NCBI RefSeq assembly: GCF_018812025.1
Contig: NC_063057.1
Location: 21,189,138-21,253,137 of the forward strand
Source of the DNA: Megalobrama amblycephala
Lineage: Eukaryota > Chordata > Actinopteri > Cypriniformes > Xenocyprididae
DNA length: 64,000 nucleotides
Reading direction: 5' to 3'
Position 1 is the stretch's first letter. Every line of letters starts with the position of its first letter. Made by a program: the position numbers and the translations under genes. Shown here piece by piece: positions 45,701 to 57,700 of this stretch. Below the pieces are notes generated by a model. It was not told the DNA's origin. It did no database searches and was given only the letters and a program-made list of their open reading frames with translations.

Positions 45701-48685
45701 CAAGATTATTGCTCATATAGAACTCAGTCATAAGATCAGTGAATTAAGCCACTACACAATGATTATCTTATCATGAAGCAGCCACAGCATCAGATTGTTT
45801 TCTCTTGCTATAACAAACTCAGTTTCAGCAGCCAGAGAAAGTCTAACATTACAAAGACAAGTCAAACTACCCAACTAAAGAAAACACTGATCACCACAAT
45901 GGTGATAAAAAAATCCAAACAAATTTCAATAAATCAACAAAAAAACTCTCTTTCTTAATTCTCAATAAGAGCTTCTGTATATGGAGTTGTTTAATCCTCC
46001 TCTGCTGAGATTTCTTCTTCTTTTATCTGAGGCTGTGGCTGAAGTCAGTTGTAGTTCTAGTGGTTCGATTGTTTCTGTTCTTGTTGTTTCTCTTTCCTTC
46101 ATTGATTCTGCTCATTAACAGCAGCTATCTTCAATAACGCTCAATCATCACTTAATTAAGTACTTAATTATCTCATTAATTAAGTTACATTTAACAGCCT
46201 AGTGTTCACATTGAATAGTGTTCATTTCATCTGGGCGAAACCATGTGGGGCCTACATGGCTGTGCTGGCTGGGAGGACCGTGACAGTTAAGAGGTTAACT
46301 CATGCATATTTGCTGTTGTTAACTAGCAATTATCTGCAAGACGACTGAGTTAAATTGATGTTTCTAGTTAATTAATTTAGAAGCATTCTTTTTAGTGAAC
46401 TTGAGAAATAAGATAATTACCCAGACTCTGCATTCAAATACTAGAAGGTTTCAGCAAGCACAATATACATCTGTATAGAACAGTACGTGAGAGGTTTATG
46501 ATCACATTATTATATATTTTCATCAGTATTACCTCTTTTTCTATGTATTTGTAGCAGCAGTAGTTAGTCAACCAGTAGTTGACAGTAGTAACCTGACTGA
46601 TGCCTCATTGGTCCAGACCAACATCCCCAACCAGACGCCGCAGGATGTCAGTGTTTCTCAACCAGTGCGTCGCAACCCAAAAAAGAAACAACAAAAAAAA
46701 GGTAATTGTAAATGTTTTTCTGATGCAAAAATGTTATTTATACATTCACTGTTCTTTGAACAGCATTCTGAGAACATTCTTAAACATTTAGAATGAAAAT
46801 TAACTTCAAATGAAGTGTGCTCTTTTAAAATAAATAACTTGGTAAAGTTTTGTAGCCTGTCCCTTTTTAGTTTTTCTCTGGCTGCTTTAATACTGTGTTC
46901 AGAAAACACTTTTGGAACAGTGAACAGTCAAGACAGAATAACATCAAGTGATGTTAAAGGTGCCCTCGAATGAAAAATTAAATTTATCTTGGCATAGTTG
47001 AATAACAAGAGTTCAGTACATGGAAAAGACATACATTGAGTTTCAAACCCCATTGCTTCCTCTTTCTTATGTAAATCTCATTTGTTTAAAAGACTTCCGG
47101 AAAACACGCAGATCTCAACATAACACCGACTGTTACGTAACAGCCGGGGTGTACGCCCCCAATATTTGCATATATGCCAGCCCATGTTCAAGCATTAGAC
47201 AAGGAAAGGCAGTATTAACGTCTGGATCTGTGCACAGCTGAATCATCAGACAAGGTAAGCAAGCAAGAACAACAGCGAAAAATGGCAGATGGAGCAATAA
47301 TAACTGACATGATCCATGATAACATGATATTTTAGTGATATTTGTAAACTGCCTTTCTAAATGTTTCGTTAGCATGTTGCTAATGTACTGTTAAATGTGG
47401 TTAAAGTTACCATCGTTTCTTACTGTATTCACGGAGACAAGAGAGCGTCGCTATTTTCATTTTTAAACACTTGCAGTCTGTATAATTCATAAACACAACT
47501 TAATTCTTTATAAATCTCTCCAACAGTGTGTAATGTTAGCTTTAGCCACGGAGCATAGCCTCAAACTCATAGAGAATCAAATGTGAACATCAAAATAAAT
47601 ACTTTACTCACATGATTCGATGTATGCACACAGCATGCATGACGAACATCTTGTAAAGATCCATTTGAGGGTTATATTAGCTGTGTGAACTTTGTAAATG
47701 CGCTGTAATATAGTCGAGAGCTCGTGAGGCAGGGGGCACGCGATTTAAAGGGCGGCGACTGAAAAAATCAGTGTATAGTTAATGATGCCCCAAAATAGGC
47801 AGTTAAAAAAATTAATTAAAAAAAATCTATGGGGTATTTTGAGCTGAAACTTCACAGACACATTCAGGAGACACCTTAGACTTATATTACATCTTGTGAA
47901 AAGCATTCTTGGGCACCTTTAACTGTTTATTACTTTTTCACAGTTGACATGTGAAGTCTAATCACTGATCAGAAGTTTTTTTATTAATCATTTGTTTAGA
48001 TATTGTGAAAATCAGACATTCTGAAAAATGAACATGTTGCGAACAATGGTGTTAGCTAGACATTCACAGACATCAACAATCAGCATATGAAACACAACAA
48101 TGGTGACATGCATCATGCCAGCATACAAAATCCATTCATGGCTCCCAGCATGCATTGAATATAAATAAATTATGCAGCTGAATTCTTTTGCTATTTATAT
48201 TTGATTTTTTTTTTATTGTCACCATTGTTGAGGTTTGTGTGATGAGAGTTGATGTGTGATAATCATTAGTCATAGTCATTTAGCAGACGCTTTTCTCCAA
48301 AGCGACTTACAAATGAGAATAGTAAAATTCATCACTCGAGTTGGGATCCATCAGCAGGCTTTATTAATAGAAAGCATAGTACAAACAGGCAGGGTCAAAC
48401 AGGAATAGAAAGGGACAGGCAGAATCGTAGTCAGGATACAGGCAGAGAATCAGGGCAGGGAGATATCACTCACAGTCCAGGAAACAGTAAACAGTCCAAA
48501 AGCAGGCAGCAGAGAGTCGTAAACGAGAAGCAAACAGGTTCAGTAACAGGCAGGCAATCAATACAAGAAAACGCTCAGAACTTTGCGATGATGGTGGGGT
48601 AGTGAGTGTGTTAAATAGTCCAGTAAATGAGCTGCAGCTGGGTGTGGTGATTAGTCCAATCTACGGGGCTGATGGGAAATGTATT

Positions 48686-48726
<41 letters not shown>

Positions 48727-51700
48727 AGTACTCAGGAGAGGGTGCCCTCCAATGGTCAGAGGAGGGAATCACAGAGTTCGTCTCTGTGACAAATCAACAT
48801 GAAAACAACAGTATGTAAGTGCTGTGTGAAGTCACAGTTCCGTCAGTAAAGTGCTTGTAGCAAGGATTTTTATTTTTTTTTAAATAAATACACAGATGGA
48901 AAAAGAATAGAAATCAAAAGTAAGTGCTACTATTACTGGGTCAAGTGTTGACGAAAAAGATACGTCTTTCATATTTTTTTGAAAATGGCTAAAGACTCAG
49001 CTGCTTGGATAGAGCATGGTAGGTCATTCCACCAGCCAGGAACAGACCCGGAGAAGGTCTGTGAGAGTGATTTTGTGCCCCTTTGTGATGGCACCACAAG
49101 GCGCTGTTCACTTGCAGAACGCAAGTTTCTGGAGGGCGCATAAGTCTGAAGTAGTGAGTTAAGGTATAGCGGTGCAGAGCCAGCGGTCGTTCTGTAGGCA
49201 AACATCAGAGCCTTGAATTGGATGCGAGCAGCTACTGGCAGCCAATGCAGACTGATGAAGAGAGGAGTGACGTGCTCTCTTCGGTTCGTTAAAGACCAGT
49301 CTTGCTGCAGCATTCTGGATCAGTTGTAGAGGTTTGACAGTGCATGGTGGAAGGCCAGCCAAGAGAGCATTACAATAGTCCAGTCTGGATAGAACAAGAG
49401 CTTGGACAAGGATTTGTGTGGAATGCTCCGATAGGAAGGGTCTAATCTTCCTGATGTTGTACAAGGCAAATCTGCAGGACCGGGCCGTTGTCGCAACATG
49501 ACCTGTGAAGCTTAAACAATAATCCATCACCACTCCAAGGTTTCTGGCTGTCCTGGAAGGAGTAATGGTTGACAACCCAAGTTGAATTGAAAGGTTGTGA
49601 TGAAGTGTTGGGTTGGCAAAGACCACAAGCAGTTCCGTCTTTGCAAGGTTGAGTTGAAGGTGGTGATCCTTCATCCAGGCAGAAATGGCTGTCAGGCAGG
49701 CCAGCAACCGTCGGATCATCTGGTTGGAATGAGAGGTAGAGTTGTGTGTCATCAGCATAACAGTGATATGAGAAACCATGATCCTGAATGACAGATCCTA
49801 GTGATGAAGTGTAGATGGAGAAGAGAAGTGGTCCAAGCACTGAGCCCTGAGGCACCCCAGTAGCAAGATAATGAGACTTGGACACCTCACCTCTCCAAGA
49901 TACCCTGAAGGACCTGCCTGAGAGGTAAGACTTGAACCACTGGAGTGCAGTTCCTGAGATGCCCTTCGACATGAGTGTTGACAGGAGGATCTGGTGATTA
50001 ATCATGTCAAAAGCAGCAGACAGATCCAGCAAGATGAGTACTGATGATTTTGAAGTCGCTCGTGCCAGTCTCAGGGCATCAGTGACTGAGAGCAAGGCAG
50101 TCTCAGTTGAGTGGCCACTCTTGAAGCCAGACTGGTGGTTGTTCTGTGTGAGATAAGTAGACAGTTGGTTGAACACAACTCTCTCAATTGTCTTTGTAAT
50201 GACAGGAAGAAGGGATACTGGTCTGTAGTTTTCTAAAAGTGCTGGATTCAGAGCGAGTTTCTTAAGCAGTGGGGTAATCCTAGCCTGCTTAAAATCTGTG
50301 GGAAATGTACCAGTGTGAAGGGAAGAATTGATAATGTGAGTGAGTGCAGGTACAATTGAGGAGGAGATGGCCTGAAGAAGATGAGTGGGGATAGGGTCTA
50401 GTGGACAGGTAGTAGGGTGATTGGATAGGATGAGTTTGGAAACATCTGCCTCAGAGAGCATGGAGAAGAAATTCATAATTATTTAAATCTGTCATGAAAC
50501 TACAGAAAAAGGAGCCATCAGTTATTAAAACAGACATGTCAGTCTGTTTTTTCAACTTTTTCTTTCTTGAGCAATTCTCAAATGTTCACTTGCAATTACT
50601 GAAGGAGAAGTAAGTTAACAAAAGTCAAGGGCCAAGAGCCCAAACGTAGACAAACACGGATCACCATCATGGTGACTTGAAATGAAACATTCCATAAAAC
50701 ATTAACATCTAAACCTCTGTTAATTCTCAATAAGTACTTCTGTAGACAAAACTCCAGTAATTCTGGTTATTAATAAGTGATTTGTTGTTTAATCCTCCTC
50801 TACTGAGATCTTGAGAGTCTTCAGTTGATTTCATTTAAAACTGTGGCTGGAAGTCAGTTGTAGTTTCTTGTTCTTGATGTTTTTCTTTTCAGTGATTCTG
50901 CTTCTTAAGAGCAGATGTTCATCAACATCATACTAATCATACTAACTAAATGACATTATATTAACAGATGTAAGATTAAAACTGAAATGTCACATTCAGA
51001 TGTTCTGTTATGTATGGAAGCCCATTTCGCCACAAAACCAAAATATTCATGGATTGACAAATAATTTTGACAAAGTCGTATAAAAGTTGAAATTATAACA
51101 AAAATGGCATACTTATGACATAAAAAGTCAAAGTTACAACATGGTAAGTCACAATTATAAGATAAAATGTCATCATCATGATATAAGAAGACAATTATGA
51201 CATACTTCAAAATTATAACAAAATTGTAACTTTTTATGTCATTATTTTGACTTTTAATCTCATAATTGCAACTTTCAAATCTCATAATTATGATTCACCA
51301 AAGTTTGATGTATTTTCTTATGGCAGAAATTAGCTTCTGATATTACCTTAAAAAACAATGAGAACCTCATGTTGTGCTGCCATTTTGAGATCATGGTTTT
51401 CTGTTTTCCAGCTCCAGTGGACACACAAGAGCTGGCCATGTCCACCATCACTCCGACTGCCCCTGCCCCGGGTGAGCAGTAAAATACTAGAAAGTTTCAG
51501 CAAGCACAATATACATCTGTATAGAACAGTACGTTAGAGGTTTATGATCATATTATTATTCATTTTCATCAGTATTACCTCTTTTTCTATGTATTTGTAG
51601 CAGCAGTAGTTAGTCAACCACATCTGACTGATGCCTCATTGGTCCAGACCAACATCCCCAACAAGACGCCGCAGGATGTCAGTGTTTCTCAACCGGTCGA

Positions 51701-54700
51701 TCACGGCCCAAAAAAGAAAAAGAAAAAAGGTAATTGTACATGTTATTCTGATGCAAAATTTTTATATTGAAAGCTTTTGACTTCTGTTAGACATGCAGTA
51801 ATTAAAGTAAAGAGTGCCTGAAAAAACGTGTTGTCCTGATCTGCTGTCAGGATATGTCAGTGTCATTATTCTAACTTCATAACTTAAGAAATAAAAAGTC
51901 TCACCTCAGAAAACAAACTTTCCTGTCCTTTCAGACATTATTCTGTGGACGCGGCACACACTCTTTAATTGTTTGCACAAAAGCGGAAGCGATCACTGAA
52001 TATCACTGATATTATGCAGCGTCTCTCACAAATGTTTCCATGGTTGCAAGGCACGCTCCCTGTGCAAGCAGGGGGTCACAGGTGCTGTTTAATATCATTG
52101 CTCCTGCTGCACCCATGGTACGGCAGCAAAGTTCCTTGATTATTACGCTGGAATGAGAGTATAGTTCCTAGCCATATTGGCCTAGAAAATCGCAATTTTT
52201 CATTTTCCGTCGGTCTTAGTACACAATGTAACTACAGAAGAGTCAAGTTTTAAATAGGAAAAATATCAAAACTCTGGTCATTTTTGAGCGAGATACTAAC
52301 AGCCTAATCAGATTCAATGAACTATGCTAAGCTATGCTAAAAGTGGTACCGCCAGACCCAGAGATCGGCTGAATGGATTAGAAAACGGTAAAACTCAACT
52401 CTTTAAAAGATTAGTTCACTTTTAAATAAACTTTTGCTGATAATTTACTCACCCCCATGTCATCCAAGATGTTCATGTCTTTCTTTCTTCAGTCGAAAAA
52501 GAAATTAAAGTTTTTGATGAAAACATTCCAGGATTATTCTCCATATAGTGGACTTCAATGGGCACCAAAGGGTTCAAGGTCCAAATGACAGTTTCAGTGC
52601 AGCTTCAAAGGGCTTTAAACGATACCAGACGATGAATAAGGGTCTTATCTAGCGAAACGATCAGTCATTTAAAAATAAAAAATAAAAAAGTTTAAGTTTT
52701 AAAAGCACAAATGCTGGCCTTGCTCTGTTCTGCGATGTGTGTTCGTGACGTCGCGTAATACGCAATTACGTTGAAAAGGTCACGCTTGACGTAGGCGGAA
52801 GTACCGAGTCAGTGTTTACGAGTTGAACGTGCAAATAAGTCAAACGGCATTTACAAAAAAAGGTAAAACAACAATGTAGGACGATTTTGAACTACGAGGA
52901 GAAGATGAGTTTTTCGCCCAGCCCAACTTTTTTGAACCGGAATACACAGAGGACGAAATTAGGTACATGAAAGAGACTGCTGCGGCGACACACACCTCTC
53001 AAGCATCGGGCAGATGAAACGAGACGTGGTGGTGCACATGTGGCAACTGCCAACCATTGCAAACAGAGGAAGTATCTCAATGCTGCCACGACTGGACCAT
53101 TTCAATCAGTCGGTGAGTCCCTGTTTCCATCTCGCTGCATTACCGGACAAAATGGATTTCCACTGTTACTGAGCAACAGCGTTTTAAGGGGGTCGCACAC
53201 CGGACACAAAGCTCAGCGCCGCGCCACGTCTTTAAAATCCGAACACATTGTTTTCTATGAGTGTACGCACACCGGCGACGACATTCTGCGCCTGTCCGCC
53301 GCGCTATGTACATTGTATTTCTCTCAAATCGTCGTTAATGTACATACTGTCTTAGTTGTTTTACCTTTTTTTGTAAACAACGTTTGACTTTTTTTGTAAA
53401 CACTGACTCGGTACTTCCGCCTACGTCAAGGTACGCATCGCAGAATGGAGCAAGGTGAACATTTGCGAACAACTTTTTTATTATTTTTTTTAAATGACCG
53501 ATCGTTTCACTAGATAAGACCCTTATTCCTCGTCTGGTATCATTTAAAGCTCTTTGAAGCTGCACTGAAACTGTAATCTGGACCTTCAACTGTCTGGAGG
53601 CCAGTGAAGTCCACTATAAGGAGAATAATCCTGGAATGTTTTTCATCAGAAACCTTAATTTCTTTTCCACTGAAGAAAGAAGGACATGGACATCTTGGAT
53701 GACATGGGGGTGAGTAAATTATCAGCAAAAGTTTATGTAAAAGTGAACTAATCCTTTAACTGTAGGGGAGTTAGAAAATTAGCCTATTTTCAAAAAATGT
53801 TCCTTTAAATCTGTATAGAAAAGTACGTTAAAGGTTTATGATCATATTATTATTAATTTTCATCAGTATTACCTCTTTTTTCTATGTATTTGTAGCAGCA
53901 GCAGTTAGTCAACCACATCTGACTGATGCCTCATTGGTCCAGACCAACATCCCCAACAAGACGCCGCAGGATGTCAGTGTTTCTCAACCAGTCGATCACG
54001 GCCCAAAAAAGAAACAAAAAAAAGGTAATTGTACATGTTATTCTGATGCAAAACTTTTATATTGAAAGCTTTTGACTTCTGTTAGACATGCAGTAATTAA
54101 AGTAAAGAGTGCCTGAGAAAACGTGTTGTCCTGATCTGCTGTCAGGATATGTCAGTGTCATTATTCTAACTTCGTAACTAAAGAAATAAAAATCTCTCAG
54201 AAAACAAACTTTCTTTTCCTTTCAGACCTTATACTGTGGACGCGGCACACACTCAAGCACTGAATATCACTTCTATATATTTAAAGAGCGCATGAAAGTA
54301 CAAAGACATAGTTACGGTGTAACTGAATAACTCCGGGATGTTGGTTTATTTCGAGGTAGTGTCAGGCACGTCAAGAGCAGCACAAAGAGCAGCCTAGGGG
54401 CCCCTGACCACCTTAATCCGCCCCTGGCTATGAGTAAAATATGTGACGTATGCCGTAAAGCAGGTCACACTCGTCCTTTGGCAGGGGATGGGCGGGGCTG
54501 TGTGTACCGACCCGGACACGAAACTTCCAGAGGGTGGCTGTAGCCACGAGGAGGCTGCTCAGGCAGCAGAGGTAGAATTCGTCCGGTTAAGATTAAAATC
54601 ATATGGATTTGATGCAGCTTAGAGGGAACATTGGTCACATGGCCAAATCAGTCTGTGGACCCCCACTCTGATTTTCAATTCACAGATTACTGGAATTCTC

Positions 54701-57700
54701 AACGTTACAGGAATGTTTCCGGATATTCCACATTGTTCCTTTAAAGACACAGAAGTTCTGCAGCATTCCAAAACACTGTCACCACTTTCTAGAGGAGGCA
54801 ATAAGTAACTGATAATGACATGACACTTTTCTGTCTGACAGCAGTATTTGCCTTTTAAAATTAAATATGCACACATATTATTTAAATGCGTTCAATTAAC
54901 AGATCACATAAACTTCCTACTGATCTGATACTGCATATTTGAAGTATAAAAAAACATCATGGACAGGACGTTTTAAACTAATCATGACAATCAACAAAAA
55001 GCTTCATGCTGCAATGCATTCTGGGTGCACCAATCAAAACAAAACTCATCCATGGCTCCCAGAATGCATTGCGGCATGAATTTTAGTAGTTTGTTTTGTA
55101 ATAGTTGTCGAGGTTTGTATGATGAGTGTTGATGTCAAAAGAGTGTCTAAATGCCCAGTTTGAAAATATGGCATAAAAGATGTTTTGGATATTCTCAGCT
55201 GTGTCAGTGTTAATGAACTAGCACTTCCAGCTAAATATTAGTTTAAGAAAATATTTCCATAGTTCAAGAGAGCCTTGAAATTATTATTACTTTACTTGCT
55301 TTGAAACAGTCATTTAAATCATTGCATAACAAGCATTTCAATGTTTTCAAGGGTCAAGCGCTCAACTAAAGCAAATGCTTTTTAATACAAAAATCAACAT
55401 TAATTAGAGCTAAACCTCTGTTAATTGTCAGAAACAACAAACTGGTCTGTAATAAGTGTAGCTGGTGAAGCTGATTTTGGAGTTCATCCTCTGCTCAGAT
55501 CTTGAGAAATGTCAATGATTTGATTTGCAGTTGATGTTTCAGTGTTGAAATCAGATCGATTACTATTTGCAGTAGAAATGAATTGAAATGTGAATTAAGT
55601 TCTCAACCGAAACATGGCTGAAACATTTCAAATAGAATAATTATTTACAATTGACATGAAAGAACAATTTAAATAAAATTATTTATTTGGTTGAATTAAT
55701 ATAATAAGCCACATTATGTAACATGAACATTAACTTTGGTATTGAAAACTATTGAACTGTAAGTTTAAATAACTAAATTTGTTGAGTAAAGTTGAAAGTA
55801 CTTAATATTCTAAGTCAGTGGAAATTAGTACCTCAAAAAGTTCATTTGAGTGAACAAAAAAACAAACAAACGTATTTTACAGGGAACGTTTGTTCTGAAA
55901 ACGTAAAAAAAGTAAGTTCACACAACATTACATCTGGCAAGTTGAACATACTTAATATTGTATGTAAAGACAACTCAACTGAGTCAGTGCAAAAGATAAA
56001 TTAAAAAAGCTGAGTGAATGAATTTTTTAGAATTGTATTATTTACAGTGTGGAAACACTGTTTATGCTTTATTTATAAATGTAAATAGATTTGATAAATA
56101 AGATACACTCATAAATGGATAGGTATCCTTAGAAAACATTTAGAAGATGTAAGATTAAAAAGAAACTGAAATGTCACATTTGTACGGAAGAGGATTAGGG
56201 CCAAGCAATAATAAAAAAATAAACCATCTTGAGATTAAAGTTGTTAAATTGTGAGAAAAAACTCGTTAAATTACGAGAAAAAAGTCGAGATAAAATTTTG
56301 AGAATAAACTCGTTAAATTATGAGAACAAACTCGTTAAATTTCGAGAAAAAAGTCAAGATAAAATGTTGAGAATAAAGTCATTAAATAACGAGAATAAAG
56401 TCATTAAATTACGAGAATAAACTCATTAAATTACGAGAATAAAGTCATTAAATAACGAGAATAAAGTCATTAAATTACGAGAATAAACTCATTAAATTAC
56501 GAGAATAAAGTCATTAAATTACGAGAACAAACTCGTTAAATTTCGAGAAAAAAGTCGAGATAAAATGTTGAGAATAAAGTCATTAAATTACGAGAATAAA
56601 GTCATTAAATTACAAAAATAAACTCATTAAATTACGAGAATAAAGTCATTAAATTACGAGAAAAAAGTCGTTAAATTACGAGAATAAATTCGTTAATTTA
56701 ATGAGTTTATTCTCAACATTTTATCTCGACTTTTTTCTCGAAATTTAACGTCATTTTTCTCATAATTTAACGACTTTTTTCTCGTAATTTAATGACTTTA
56801 TTCTCAACATTTTATCGACTTTTTTCTTGAAATTTAACGACTTTTTTCTCGTATTTTAATGAGTTTATTCTCAACATTTTATCTCGACTTTTTTCTCGAA
56901 ATTTAACAACATTTTTCTCATAATTTAACGACTTTTTTCTCGCAATTTAATGACTTTATTCTCAACATTTTATCTCGACTTTTTTCTCAAAATTTAACGA
57001 GTTTTTTCTCGAAATTTAACAACTTTAATCTCGAGATGGTTTTTATTTTTTTTATTATTGCTTGGCCCTAATCCTCTTCCGTACATTTGGATGTTATCTG
57101 TATGGAAGCCCATGATTTTATTTTCTTATATGGCAGAAATTGGGAAGAAAGAAAAAAAAAAACACCTCATGTTGTGCTGCCATTTGGAGATCATGGTTTT
57201 CTGTTTTCCAGCTCCAGTGAACACACAAGCGCCGGTCATGTGCGCCATCACTGTCCAGCCTACTGTCCAGCCTACTGCATCTGCCCCAGGTGAGCAGCGA
57301 AGCCATAGATTGGACCAGATTCTGCATTCAAATACTACAAAGTTTCAGCAAGCACAACATGCATCTGATTAGAACAGTATGTTAGAGTTTTATGATCGCA
57401 TTATTATTCATTTTAATCAGGATTACTTCTTTTTCTATGCATTTGTAGAAGAAGTAGTTATTCGGCCACGTCTGACTGATCTCCCTGGGCAGATGAAATG
57501 TCCTCACTGCCACAAGCAGGTTGTCACGGAGATAACATTTGTCCAGGGTACGATGGTGTGGGTCGTCTGTGGAAGTCTTGGCGTTTTAGGGTAAAGAACC
57601 GCATTCATCAGATTTCAAATTGATCAAATTGATATGAGAAAAAAAAGCACTATTTTATTTAATCCAGGATCTGGCCGTGTTGTTTGATTCCATTCTTCTC

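Noticed and set aside
45773..45958. 61-residue frame in the K1-K2 intron
   Set aside because: It falls in the dispersed cassette and is not conserved between cassette copies.
49597..49791. Plus-strand frame opposite the second L2 fragment
   Set aside because: Shadow of the minus-strand reverse transcriptase.
53040..53387. 115-residue plus-strand frame as a gene
   Set aside because: Its first part is a shifted reading of the Cys-rich domain; only a short later segment fits that domain.
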